The position numbers and the translations under genes are program-made. A DNA stretch of 64,000 nucleotides from Shewanella sp. ANA-3 (GTDB lineage: Bacteria > Pseudomonadota > Gammaproteobacteria > Enterobacterales > Shewanellaceae): NCBI RefSeq assembly GCF_000203935.1, contig NC_008577.1:3410001-3474000 (forward strand), written 5' to 3'. The notes below the pieces were generated by a model. That model was not told the DNA's origin and did not search any database. It was given only the letters and a program-made list of their open reading frames with translations. How positions within the stretch are numbered: the first letter of the stretch is position 1; each line of letters opens with the position of its first letter. This document shows positions 7,292-15,723 of the stretch, piece by piece.

Positions 7292-8305
7292 TCAGGCGTA
7301 TTCCATTAAAAATTCATCGAGTTGTTCGTTGGCAATTTCAATTTCATCCCCTTCAAACTGCGCAATATGGAACATGCCCTCACCTTCGTTGGTCACAGGT
7401 ATATTGCTGATCCCTATGATAATGCCATCGGTGGGCGCGCGAATGGCCACACTATCGCCCCCATGCGGACTCACAATATGGGCGATGATATACCCCTTGT
7501 TGACCCGCTGCCCGAGTTTAAGCTTCATATTCACTAAACCATCGGACTCACTGCGAACCCAATAACTGCGTATTGCACTGACACTAGCGACCTTGTTACT
7601 GACTCGCCCCTTGAGCATACCAAGGCTTCGCATCACATTGAGTACCCCCTTAAGACCCGACTTAATCGCCAGTTCACTAAAGCGCAGCGCCTCGCCCGCC
7701 TCATACAAAATACAGGGAATGCCCTGCTGGTTCGCATAGCCACGCATCGACACGATGCGCGCCTTGGAGTGCATGATAAGTGGCGCGCCGAAGGCATTCG
7801 CCATGGCTAACATGGTTTCATCGCCAGTATCACAACGGATCTGCGGCAAGTTATCCCTATGGATTGCGCCCGTATGTAAATCAATCACATGGGTCGCATG
7901 CACCAGTAATTGGGTCGCAAAAAGGTTGGCTAAACGACTCGCCAGTGCACCTTTACTCGAGCCGGGGAAACAACGATTGAGATCACGCCTATCGGGGAGA
8001 TAACGAGATTGTTGAATAAAACCAAACACATTGACTATGGGCACCACTATCAAAGTGCCTGCTAGATTTTTAGGATTGACGCGCCCAAGCAAGCGCCGGC
8101 AGATCTCAATACCATTGAGCTCATCGCCATGGATGGCGGCGCAGACTAACAGTGTCGGGCCAGGTTTGAGGCCATGGAACACTTCCACGTGAATATCGAG
8201 TTGGGTATCGGTATAGAGCTTAGCGGCGGGTAGTTTTATCCCCATTTGCGTGCCCGCAACGACTCGCTTGCCTTCAATTTCAAACGCTTCGCGTTTTTTT
8301 ACCAT
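7292..8305 (-). CDS. Succinylglutamate desuccinylase/aspartoacylase-type M14 metallohydrolase
   Basis: A 337-residue zinc hydrolase of the AstE/AspA branch of M14. The zinc ligands are visible in 'AAIHGDELNG' (HxxE) and 'IDLHTG' (distal His), with 'RDLNRCFPG' as the substrate carboxylate-binding Asn-Arg and a late Glu in 'LYEAGEA'. The C-terminal third folds like a lipoyl/HlyD beta-barrel ('GLVNMKLKLGQRVNKGYIIA', 'RAPTDGIIIG'), common in this family. ATG 8305 has AGGGAG 5 bases upstream; the GTG two codons earlier is too close to it. It leads an operon with the FAH-like hydrolase (53-bp gap) and the Crp-type regulator. The pathway is unknown. It is not inside an arginine succinyltransferase cluster, so an AstE role is unlikely. 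Confidence 0.88.
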   Translation of the reverse strand: MVKKREAFEIEGKRVVAGTQMGIKLPAAKLYTDTQLDIHVEVFHGLKPGPTLLVCAAIHGDELNGIEICRRLLGRVNPKNLAGTLIVVPIVNVFGFIQQSRYLPDRRDLNRCFPGSSKGALASRLANLFATQLLVHATHVIDLHTGAIHRDNLPQIRCDTGDETMLAMANAFGAPLIMHSKARIVSMRGYANQQGIPCILYEAGEALRFSELAIKSGLKGVLNVMRSLGMLKGRVSNKVASVSAIRSYWVRSESDGLVNMKLKLGQRVNKGYIIAHIVSPHGGDSVAIRAPTDGIIIGISNIPVTNEGEGMFHIAQFEGDEIEIANEQLDEFLMEYA

Positions 8306-8375
8306 AGTCACTCCCTGATGTTATCCCTAAAAACGCCAAATGGCACTTAGTCTCTCGCCCCAAAAACTGGGCCGA

Positions 8376-8912
8376 TTACCGTTCAAAGTGAGCAAGCCAA
8401 GTCTTTAAAATCTGCTGTAATATTTCGCGCTCGGCGCTAGGCACCCCTGCCAATAACGCGCTCTGACATTGAATATGTTTGGGCAACGCCGCGTCAATCA
8501 ACGCCTTGCCTTCTGCGGTGAGCGACACATGCACGGCGCGGCGGTCTTCCTTACTGTGCTCACGGGCAATCAGCCCTTTATTTTCAAGTCGGTCTAAGCG
8601 ACTGGTCATGGCGCCAGAGCTTAACATCATGCTCTGATACAGCTGCGAAGGCGATAGCATATAAGGCTCGCCTGAACGTCTGAGGGTCGCGAGCACATCA
8701 AATTCCCCCTGACCTAGGCCAAATTCGCCGTGACACAGGGCGATGGCGTTTTCCATATATTTGGTCAGGCGCGCGATGCGTCCTAACACCGCCATCGGAA
8801 CCAAATCCTCTGTCACCCCTTGAGCCTGCCACTGCCCAAGGATGATATCCAATCCGTCTTCAGACGTTACGAGTGCCTGCTGAGTATCGAGTGCTGATTG
8901 ATTTTCTGCCAT
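8376..8912 (-). CDS. MarR-family transcriptional repressor
   Basis: A 178-residue winged-helix regulator. The typical run is seen: 'GLGQGEFDVLATLRRSG', 'LSPSQLYQSMMLSSGAMTSRLDRLENKGLIAR' (recognition helix; positions split here by the turn) and the wing 'SKEDRRAVHVSLTAEG'. That DRR..V.LT signature is diagnostic of MarR/SlyA proteins. ATG 8912 is chosen; the frame upstream runs into the operator. It is divergent from an MFS exporter gene, and two copies of the same palindrome lie in the 166-bp gap, the usual layout for a repressor controlling itself and a transporter. The inducer is unknown. Confidence 0.92.
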   Translation of the reverse strand: MAENQSALDTQQALVTSEDGLDIILGQWQAQGVTEDLVPMAVLGRIARLTKYMENAIALCHGEFGLGQGEFDVLATLRRSGEPYMLSPSQLYQSMMLSSGAMTSRLDRLENKGLIAREHSKEDRRAVHVSLTAEGKALIDAALPKHIQCQSALLAGVPSAEREILQQILKTWLAHFER

Positions 8913-8918
8913 GGTTTT

Positions 8919-8934
8919 ATCTCTACATAAAGAT
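8919..8934. promoter_or_regulatory. Second, imperfect MarR-type operator
   Basis: ATCTCTACATAAAGAT differs at two positions from the perfect palindrome 38 bp further on. It lies 6 bases upstream of the marR-like start codon, well placed for autorepression. Confidence 0.55.
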
Positions 8935-8970
8935 TCTTTACATGCTAACCATTTTGCCGCAGAATTCATA

Positions 8971-8988
8971 TATCTTTATATAAAGATA
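8971..8988. promoter_or_regulatory. Perfect 18-bp palindrome, probable MarR operator
   Basis: TATCTTTATATAAAGATA equals its own reverse complement. The shape ATCTTnANNTnAAGAT is common for MarR-family binding sites. It lies between the divergent repressor and exporter genes. Confidence 0.7.
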
Positions 8989-9078
8989 CTTTTCATAAAG
9001 TTTAAATCAGTTTCACAGTGCAAACTGTTCAACGGATTGTGTTAGCCATTTTTATTCGACCCAGCATAGGAGTATGCG

Positions 9079-10275
9079 ATGTCTCATATTTTATCCACTA
9101 GGGGCAATCAACTGATGATAGGCGTCAGTCTGTTACTTATCGGGCTTAATCTGCGCCCCATTCTTGCCTCTGTTGGCCCATTACTGCCGAGTATTCAACA
9201 GGATATCTCCTTAAGTTTTGCCCTCGCCTCTATGCTCACCCTACTACCAGTCCTCGCCATGGGAATGGGTTGTTTCGTTGGTTTTAAGATTGCTAAAGGC
9301 TTGGGGTTTGCAAACACTGTGACGGTATCGCTGCTATTTCTGCTGATTGCAACTGCGATGCGTTTTTGGGTCGAGACGGCGAATGCGCTGATCTGTTCTG
9401 CACTTTTAGCTGGCATGGGTATCGCTCTCATCCAAACCTTAATGCCTACTCTGATTAAACAAAACTTTGCCGACAAAACGCCGTTGATGATGGGCTTATA
9501 TGTCACCGCCATTATGGGCGGGGCGGCACTGGCCGCCAGCAGCGCACCATTTATAGCGGCCGATTTAGGCTGGCGAGCAGGCTTAGGCCATTGGACTTGG
9601 TTAGCCCTCATCGCCATCTTGCTATGGATTGTCAGCCGAAAACATCTTGCCCTGCCGAGTCATACCGACAAACAGGCGGAATACTCATTTTGGCGCTATC
9701 GCCGCAGTTGGTTATTGGCACTGTTTTTTGCTTTAGGAACAAGTTGTTATGTCTGCGTGCTCGCCTGGTTAGCACCTTATGCCATCGAGTTAGGTTATAG
9801 CCAAACCCAGGCAGGATTAGCCTTAGGCTTCCTCACCAGTATGGAAGTGATCGCAGGCTTAGTTTTTCCTTGGCTTGCCAGCAAATCGACGGATAGACGG
9901 GCGATTATTGCCTTACTGTGTCTGTTGCAACTCATTGGTTTTATGGGATTCGCCCTCGCTCCACAGGTGTCGATATTCCTCTGGGCCGCACTGGCGGGAC
10001 TCGGGATTGGTGGTATTTTCCCGCTGAGTTTGATTGTGACTATGGATCATCAACAGAATCCGCTGTTAGCGGGTAAGTTAACCGCCTTTGTGCAGGGTAT
10101 TGGCTACAGTATTGCCGCTATCTCACCTTGGATAGCGGGACTTATTCGCGATAATTTCCAAAGCTTTAATATGGCCTGGTTATTACTTGCGGCGCTGAGT
10201 GTCATCGCTTATCTGCTGTCGCGGCAATTTAATCCGAGCGGCTATGCCCAGCACTATCGACAAGTGATAGCCTAG
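9079..10275 (+). CDS. MFS transporter of the CynX/NimT type
   Basis: A 398-residue polytopic protein with about 12 hydrophobic helices. The N-terminus 'LLLIGLNLRPILASVGPLL' is the signature of the CynX/NimT (cyanate, 2-nitroimidazole) group of the major facilitator superfamily. A central charged loop (about 188-205) separates two six-helix halves, and 'LAGLGIGGIFPLSLIV' belongs to helix 10. AGGAG precedes the ATG. Control by the divergent MarR-type repressor suggests efflux of a toxic organic compound, but the substrate is not predictable. E. coli cynX travels with cyanase; no cyanase is present here. Confidence 0.88.
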   Translation: MSHILSTRGNQLMIGVSLLLIGLNLRPILASVGPLLPSIQQDISLSFALASMLTLLPVLAMGMGCFVGFKIAKGLGFANTVTVSLLFLLIATAMRFWVETANALICSALLAGMGIALIQTLMPTLIKQNFADKTPLMMGLYVTAIMGGAALAASSAPFIAADLGWRAGLGHWTWLALIAILLWIVSRKHLALPSHTDKQAEYSFWRYRRSWLLALFFALGTSCYVCVLAWLAPYAIELGYSQTQAGLALGFLTSMEVIAGLVFPWLASKSTDRRAIIALLCLLQLIGFMGFALAPQVSIFLWAALAGLGIGGIFPLSLIVTMDHQQNPLLAGKLTAFVQGIGYSIAAISPWIAGLIRDNFQSFNMAWLLLAALSVIAYLLSRQFNPSGYAQHYRQVIA

Positions 10276-10288
10276 GATTTAAGCACAT

Positions 10289-10323
10289 AAAAAACCGCCC
10301 AATTTGTAAAAATTGGGCGGTTC
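10289..10323 (-). terminator. Terminator of the PhnA-like gene
   Basis: ACCGCCCAATTT pairs with AAATTGGGCGGT. On the minus strand the stem is followed by TTTTTT, so it terminates the leftward PhnA-like transcript. It may also stop the convergent MFS transcript, more weakly. Confidence 0.8.
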
Positions 10324-10356
10324 AGGTATCAAGCTAACAGCTTAAACGCGAGTCGA

Positions 10357-10920
10357 TTAAGACTTCTTCACAAAGCAGGTCAGGATCACGATGCGAGTGC
10401 CATTCACACGGCCTTCGATATGCTCTGGATTGTTGGTCAACGAGATATTGCGAACCGCTGTGCCGCGTTTTGCGACAAAGCTGGTGCCTTTGACGTTGAG
10501 ATCTTTAATGATAACCACGGTATCGCCAGCGTTCAGTACCGCACCGTTGCTGTCTAAGGTCGGAGGCGTATCATCGCTCGCGGCAGCCGCCTCGGCATCG
10601 CCCCAAGCGCGCAAATCCTCTTCCAGATACAGCATATCCAGTAAATCCTGCGCCCAGCTTTCGCTGCTTAGGCGTTTCAGCATGCGATATGACATCACTT
10701 GAACCGCTGGGACTTGGCTCCACATGCTGTCGTTCAGACAACGCCAGTGGTTCATGTCCATGGTATCCGGCGCGGCGATTTGGCTGCTGCAATTTTCACA
10801 AATCATGATCTCGTTTTCATGACCATCGGAAGCCGGTAAGTCATAAATAGAGAGTTCGACGTCACTTGCGCAGAGTTCACATTTGCCGCCACAGCGAGTT
10901 AGCAATTCATTTTCAGTCAT
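10357..10920 (-). CDS. PhnA-like zinc-ribbon protein (YjdM/PhnA family)
   Basis: A 187-residue soluble protein. The N-terminal zinc ribbon shows 'CGGKCELCASDV' and, about 25 residues later, 'MICENCSSQI' (CxxC pairs). The C-terminal PhnA domain has 'LNAGDTVVIIKDLNVKGTS' and 'KRGTAVRNISLTNNPEHIEGRV', the SH3-like fold typical of the family. Despite its historical name, PhnA/YjdM is not part of the C-P lyase pathway in most bacteria and its role is unclear. Length is on the long side (E. coli YjdM is about 111) because of a central helical insert (about 50-115), as in other marine Gammaproteobacteria. Its own terminator follows. Confidence 0.85.
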   Translation of the reverse strand: MTENELLTRCGGKCELCASDVELSIYDLPASDGHENEIMICENCSSQIAAPDTMDMNHWRCLNDSMWSQVPAVQVMSYRMLKRLSSESWAQDLLDMLYLEEDLRAWGDAEAAAASDDTPPTLDSNGAVLNAGDTVVIIKDLNVKGTSFVAKRGTAVRNISLTNNPEHIEGRVNGTRIVILTCFVKKS

Positions 10921-11054
10921 TTTTTCTGTCTACATGCGTAATAAAACGCGGATTATGCCATAAATTGGCTTTTCACGGCAGGGGGGAAGGCAAGATAACC
11001 CTATTTTTTATATGAGTTATCTGTTTATCCATCCTTGAAATTGCCATTTAATCC

Positions 11055-13268
11055 TTAAAATTCATAAGCTAAACTGAGTCTGACATCTCGCCCCGGCGCG
11101 GGGATGCCATCCGACAGAAACGGCGTCACTTGCTGGTTCGTCAGATTTTTTGCCATTAAGCGCACACTTAGCCCTTTCAGTGTTTCTTGAGGCTCGTAGG
11201 CTAAATATATATTTTGTAAGAAGTAATTCTCACTTGGGGACTCAGCGTTAAAGATATCCCCCTGAGGCACATTATCCTGCGCATCGTACCAAGTACCTTG
11301 CCAAGCGACTGAAATGTCATCGGTAATGTACATGCCCACACGCAGACGAATATCCAGCGGCGCAATATTGGCAAGGTATTCGTCCTCGCCTTGGCTGTCT
11401 CTGAGCGATCCCCTGTGTTCGCCCTGTAACCAAGAAACGGCTAAGTCACTGAAGAAATCCTGATAACGGTATTGGGACTCGAGATCGGCGCCGTAGATCT
11501 CATAGCCGTCAAGATTGGTGTAACCACTTTGAATCACTTGATTGGGGTCGGACTTTGCCCCGCGGCGCTGGGCAATATCATCCCGCCCTAAGTTAGCAAA
11601 GAGGGTCACTTGGGTTGAAAGCGTATCTTGGGCGGCAAAAAGGCTGATTTGCTGTGTCATCAAGCCCAGTTTAAAGGCGTGCAGACGCTCTACATCGATA
11701 TCTCGACTCGTGCCGGTAATGCTCGCCTTGGCGTATTGCACCGCATAGATTTCATCGACCACTGGCGCTTGTAAACTGTAGGCGTAATCGAAATTCACTC
11801 GAGTATTCGCAGTTAACTGGTAGTCGATTCCCAATCGCGGTGAAAAGCCCGAATGGTGGGTCGAGCTGTAGTCGTGCCCTGCCTCGATATCGTTGTAATC
11901 GGGGGCAATGTTGGGACGGCCAATGCTGTAGATAAAGTCATAGCGTAGCGAAGGAGTAATAGTCAGCTCATCTGTCACACTAATCGCATCGCGCAAATAC
12001 ACTGCATAGGTATCCTGACGCCCTTCGGGCTGATAGTAAGGGGTGTACCAACCGTAGTTTTTCTCGGGATTTTTCTCATAACTTTTGTTAAACACCATTG
12101 AATCCCTATCGAGACTGCGGAACTGCAACCCCGTGGTGATCTCATGATCCCCAATAACACTTAAGTTGTTGATGTCAATGTAGTCACGCTTGTAATCCAA
12201 CCAAGATTCATGGCCGAAATTGCCGACTGAGACGGTCATCTTTTCCCACGCGATTGGCGGCCTGATCCAGTGACGCGCATTGGCAGAATGAGAAATCACT
12301 ATCTGGGTATCAATTAAAGGATTACTCGGTGAATAGCGATAATTCGCCGACCAAGTATTGTCTTCATAGGTGTTGTAGGCCGTGGTGGCATAGAGCGCCT
12401 GTTCATAGGAGCCATATTTACGGATGTTGTAGTCAGAAATTGCGGGCATAGGTCCACGACGATTGGCCCATGGCTTACGCCCTTCGTCGAGATAATGGGT
12501 CAGGCTCAGCATGAGTTGATGGTCGCCCTGCTCGTAATCCAGTTTGCCGAGGTAATTATTTTGCTCATAACCTGAGTATTCAAATTCGTCACCATTGGCA
12601 AGCGTCACATCCCCCGCATCACGGCGAGTGACATGCAATAAACCTGAAAGTTGTTTATTAGCTCGTCCATAAAGGGTTCCTGTGTAGCTTTGGGCGTCGT
12701 TATTACTGGCGTAACTGGCTTTGATTCGGGCACCAACGTTTTGATTGTAATTTAAAAAATCATCGGCAGATTTAGTCACAACATACATGGAGCCGCCAAA
12801 TCCGCCATTACCCGAGCGGACATCGTGGGCCCCTTTAATCACTTCGACTCGCTTGATTAAATCGGGATCTAAGAAGAACGAGCCATAACGATACTGCTCA
12901 AATCCCACGGGGGCGTTATCGACATAAATATTAAAATCTTCGGTTTCGCCAAATCCCCACAGGTTGATGCGCTCGCCACCACTGCGAGTCCCGCCATCAA
13001 TATGGGCACCAGCCATATCATCGATGACTTCAGCAAATGTGGTCGCTTGCATCTCTTCAATCTGCTCCATCGAGATGATCGCCTCGCCCGGCTTAGTCAT
13101 TGTGGTCGCTCGGCGGTATTGCTGGCCATGTACTTGTAAAATCTCGATTGGCTCGACCTTAGGCGCTCCCAATACTTCCTTGGCATTGAGTGGCAACGCG
13201 GGTAATACGCTTAAGCCCAAACAGCCCATGATTGCTTTTGATATCCTGCTCTTAGGTTGATATCCCAT
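11055..13268 (-). CDS. TonB-dependent outer membrane receptor, Fur-regulated type
   Basis: A 737-residue outer membrane transporter. From ATG 13268 the signal peptide is basic then hydrophobic ('SKAIMGCLGLSVLPALPLNA'). A TonB-box-like 'PIEILQVHG' follows, then a plug domain (about 60-165) with 'MEQIEEMQATTFAEVIDD', 'NLWGFGETEDFNIYVDNAP' and 'VIKGAHDVRSGNGGFGGSM'. The long C-terminal beta-barrel ends in an aromatic residue (LSLAYEF). The frame extends 20 codons upstream of the chosen start. A Fur-box palindrome lies 64 bp before the start codon, so it is expected to be induced by iron starvation. The barrel resembles haem/haemoglobin or siderophore receptors, but I cannot decide the ligand; no FRAP/NPNL haem signature stood out. 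Confidence 0.88.
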   Translation of the reverse strand: MGYQPKSRISKAIMGCLGLSVLPALPLNAKEVLGAPKVEPIEILQVHGQQYRRATTMTKPGEAIISMEQIEEMQATTFAEVIDDMAGAHIDGGTRSGGERINLWGFGETEDFNIYVDNAPVGFEQYRYGSFFLDPDLIKRVEVIKGAHDVRSGNGGFGGSMYVVTKSADDFLNYNQNVGARIKASYASNNDAQSYTGTLYGRANKQLSGLLHVTRRDAGDVTLANGDEFEYSGYEQNNYLGKLDYEQGDHQLMLSLTHYLDEGRKPWANRRGPMPAISDYNIRKYGSYEQALYATTAYNTYEDNTWSANYRYSPSNPLIDTQIVISHSANARHWIRPPIAWEKMTVSVGNFGHESWLDYKRDYIDINNLSVIGDHEITTGLQFRSLDRDSMVFNKSYEKNPEKNYGWYTPYYQPEGRQDTYAVYLRDAISVTDELTITPSLRYDFIYSIGRPNIAPDYNDIEAGHDYSSTHHSGFSPRLGIDYQLTANTRVNFDYAYSLQAPVVDEIYAVQYAKASITGTSRDIDVERLHAFKLGLMTQQISLFAAQDTLSTQVTLFANLGRDDIAQRRGAKSDPNQVIQSGYTNLDGYEIYGADLESQYRYQDFFSDLAVSWLQGEHRGSLRDSQGEDEYLANIAPLDIRLRVGMYITDDISVAWQGTWYDAQDNVPQGDIFNAESPSENYFLQNIYLAYEPQETLKGLSVRLMAKNLTNQQVTPFLSDGIPAPGRDVRLSLAYEF

Positions 13269-13330
13269 CTCCCCATCCCCTGTTACATAGTGTAAAAAAT
13301 AGGGCGGCATTATAGGCATCAAAGCCAAAG

Positions 13331-13347
13331 ATGAGAATAATTCTCAC
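13331..13347 (-). promoter_or_regulatory. Fur box upstream of the TonB receptor
   Basis: TGAGAATAATTCTCA (13332-13346) is a 15-bp palindrome with a single central base, matching the 7-1-7 form of the Fur consensus TGATAATnATTATCA at most positions. It lies just upstream of the receptor start. Confidence 0.75.
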
Positions 13348-13492
13348 CTAGCTTTACATGTAAATCACAAACTGATGGTAACTGCAGGGAAATGCTCGAA
13401 GAATTTGCAATATCCACGCGCATTTGTTCAACTCGCACTAGCCTGTTTTGATTAACGGTCGGAATCCCAGTCTCAAGCACCTCAAAGGTTTT

Positions 13493-14206
13493 ATGGACAT
13501 GACTAAGCGAACCGCACAACCCCAAACCGAGTTGGCATTTACGGCCGCCAGCTTAGATTTTCTCAAACTGCTGGCGCTCAATAACTCCCGTGACTGGTTT
13601 AAAGCCCATCAGGAAGAATATGAAAGTAAGGTCAGAACCCCTGCGCTGCGTTTTATCGAGCAAATTCAGCCCGATATTGTTGCTATTTCCCCAAGATTAA
13701 CGGCGGTTGCCAAAAAAGTCGGTGGCAGCTTAATGCGCCCACAGCGCGATAGCCGCTTTAGCAACGACAAAACGCCCTACAAGACCAATGTGGGGATCCA
13801 GTTTCGGCATTTTCAGGGCAAAGATGTGCATGCACCAGGGCTGTATTTACACATTGCCGAGGATGGATGTTTTATTGCCGCCGGTATTTGGCATCCCGAA
13901 TCCAAGGTGCTGAATGCCATTCGGACTTGTATCGATGAAAACCCCAACGGCTATAAAAAGGCGCTGCAGACCTTAACCAGTCAAGGATTTGTGATGGATG
14001 GTGATAGTTTGACTCGCCCGCCTAAGGGATTCGATAAACATCACCCAATGCTAGACGAGCTGAAACGTAAGGACTTTATCGCGCTAAAACCAATCCCCTT
14101 CGAGCGACTCTGCCAAGCCGATGCCGCCCGCTACTGCGCCGAACAATTCGCCCACTGTAGCCAATTGATGGCCTACTTGTGCTTCGCCCTCGAATTAGAC
14201 TTTTAG
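13493..14206 (+). CDS. DUF2461 domain-containing protein
   Basis: A 237-residue cytoplasmic protein of the TIGR02453/DUF2461 family. Diagnostic segments: 'FLKLLALNNSRDWFKAHQEE' near the N-terminus, 'GGSLMRPQRDSRFSNDKTPYK' around residues 80-100 (split by a turn) and 'GLYLHIAEDGCFIAAGIW' at about 120. Family function is unknown; the conserved Arg-Asp-Trp-Phe and Arg-Phe-Ser-x-Asp-Lys suggest a binding pocket for an anionic ligand. ATG 13493 has AAAGG 4 bases before it, and ATG 13499 is an equally possible start. Divergent from the TonB receptor; a terminator follows. Confidence 0.82.
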   Translation: MDMTKRTAQPQTELAFTAASLDFLKLLALNNSRDWFKAHQEEYESKVRTPALRFIEQIQPDIVAISPRLTAVAKKVGGSLMRPQRDSRFSNDKTPYKTNVGIQFRHFQGKDVHAPGLYLHIAEDGCFIAAGIWHPESKVLNAIRTCIDENPNGYKKALQTLTSQGFVMDGDSLTRPPKGFDKHHPMLDELKRKDFIALKPIPFERLCQADAARYCAEQFAHCSQLMAYLCFALELDF

Positions 14207-14220
14207 TTTTTGCTGTTGAC

Positions 14221-14252
14221 GAGGCCAAGCATTCACTTGGCCTCATGCTTTT
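14221..14252 (+). terminator. Terminator after the DUF2461 gene
   Basis: GAGGCCAAG and CTTGGCCTC pair across a 6-base loop, with a modest T tail. It also lies 17 bp from the end of the convergent tetR-like gene. Confidence 0.6.
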
Positions 14253-14268
14253 CGGTTTTGCTTAAGGG

Positions 14269-14880
14269 CTATTTCACATCGACGGGTTTAAGTGGCGTTA
14301 ATGCGAGACTCGTAAGGTATTCTCTTAAAACCTTAAATGCATTATCCAACAGGACGTACTCCTTCGCTTTGCCTAGCACTCTAATCCCTTGTAATTGAAG
14401 CACTAAAAAAGCCGCGAGCGACTCAGGTTGAACCGATTGAGGCAACTCGCCCTGCAGCTGACTGTAGCGTAAAACATCGGTGAAATTAGTCAGCAACTGG
14501 GCAAATAAACGCTGGCACTCCTGCTGCACGCAGTCATCGTCGAGGCATTTTTCCATCACCGCATTCTGCATAAAGCAGCCGTACTCTTGCTCACGCTGCA
14601 AGGCCACAAATCGCGCTAAATAGGTCAAGATTTCACTCAGCCCAGCCTGTGCGTGCAGAATTTGCTCCTTCGCGCCGAAGGAATAATGGTCGAGATAAAA
14701 GCGCAGGGATTCGCGGTACAAGCTCTGTTTATCACCAAAACTGTTATACAAGCTGAAGCGATTAATCCCTAAGTGTTCGACCAGATCGGCAATCGAGGTC
14801 TCGGCAAATCCCTTCTGCCAAAACAGCTCCATCGCCTGGATAAGCTTTTCCTGTCTATCAAAATTACAACTGCGTGCCAT
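14269..14880 (-). CDS. TetR/AcrR-family transcriptional regulator
   Basis: A 203-residue repressor. The N-terminal DNA-binding domain shows 'KLIQAMELFWQKGFAETSI' then 'LVEHLGINRFSLYNSFGDKQSLY', the standard TetR helix-turn-helix. The C-terminal ligand domain is helical and unassigned, with two adjacent cysteines in 'EYGCFMQNAV' and 'EKCLDDDCVQQEC' that could sense electrophiles or oxidants. It is divergent from two glutathione transferase genes, so it most likely represses them and responds to reactive compounds, in the manner of NemR-type regulators. That role is inferred from position and cysteines. Confidence 0.9.
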   Translation of the reverse strand: MARSCNFDRQEKLIQAMELFWQKGFAETSIADLVEHLGINRFSLYNSFGDKQSLYRESLRFYLDHYSFGAKEQILHAQAGLSEILTYLARFVALQREQEYGCFMQNAVMEKCLDDDCVQQECQRLFAQLLTNFTDVLRYSQLQGELPQSVQPESLAAFLVLQLQGIRVLGKAKEYVLLDNAFKVLREYLTSLALTPLKPVDVK

Positions 14881-14937
14881 GGTCCAAACCTAGATTGATG
14901 CCTGCATTAAACGGAATATCACGGGGTAAAAACATTC

Positions 14938-14990
14938 TTGACTGACCGTTTAGATATGGCGTAAATTCTATCCTAACCGATCGTTCCGTT
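14938..14990 (+). promoter_or_regulatory. Probable promoter and TetR operator for the GST genes
   Basis: TTGACT (14938-14943), 18 bases, then TAAATT (14962-14967) makes a sigma-70 promoter. Just downstream, AACCGATCGTTCCGTT (14975-14990) is an imperfect inverted repeat around CGATCG that resembles TetR/NemR-class sites. The operator call is weak. Confidence 0.45.
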
Positions 14991-15035
14991 AAAGCCCTAT
15001 TTGGCCAAACTTACAGATTCACAGAAGGAAAGAGC

Positions 15036-15662
15036 ATGAAGCTTTATGAATTAGCCCCTACGCCAAGTGCAAGACGCGTGAGTATTTTCCTCGCCGAAAA
15101 AGGCATCAACATCCCACGTGTGAATGTAGACATTCGCGGCGGCGAAAACCTCAGCCCTGAATTTAAAGCCAAAAGCTTAAACGGCCGTATTCCCCTGCTC
15201 GAACTCGATGATGGTAGCTATCTATGTGAATCCGTTGCTATTTGCCGCTACTTAGAAGAAATCCATCCAAGTGCAACATCACTCTTTGGTAATAGTCCAC
15301 TAGAGCGTGCCAGAGTCGAAATGTGGCAGCGCATTATCGAGCTACAAGGGTTGATGGTCGGCTTTCAAGCCTTTAGAAACCTGACGGGTATTTACAAAGA
15401 CAGGGAAAATTGTGTCGAAGCCTGGGGCGCAGAATCACGCCAACGGATCATTGACTTCCTGCCGACCTTAGACCAACAATTAGCCAAATCAAGCTATGTG
15501 GCGAGCGATAACTTTACGATTGCCGATATTTCTGCATACGTTTTTATTAGCTTTATTAAAAACTTAGATATTCTAGTGGATGACACCTTGCCCCACATTC
15601 AGGCATGGTTTTCGACAGTGGCCCAGCGCCCTGCGATAGTGTCGCTTACCCCAAAAAACTGA
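15036..15662 (+). CDS. Glutathione S-transferase family protein
   Basis: A 208-residue cytosolic GST. The thioredoxin-like N-terminal domain has 'PSARRVSIFLAEKG' (catalytic Ser/Tyr region), the cis-Pro loop 'LNGRIPLLELDDG' and the glutathione gamma-Glu contact 'CESVAICRYLEE'. The all-helical C-terminal domain contains 'FTIADISAYVFI', the conserved N-capping box. AAGGAAAG precedes the ATG. First gene of a pair with the next GST (61-bp gap), both divergent from a TetR regulator. The electrophilic substrate is unknown. Confidence 0.92.
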   Translation: MKLYELAPTPSARRVSIFLAEKGINIPRVNVDIRGGENLSPEFKAKSLNGRIPLLELDDGSYLCESVAICRYLEEIHPSATSLFGNSPLERARVEMWQRIIELQGLMVGFQAFRNLTGIYKDRENCVEAWGAESRQRIIDFLPTLDQQLAKSSYVASDNFTIADISAYVFISFIKNLDILVDDTLPHIQAWFSTVAQRPAIVSLTPKN

Positions 15663-15723
15663 CAGCGATGCCCTATTGGGTACCCAAGTTAAGCATTAAC
15701 CAGTTAAGACTTAAGGGATAACT

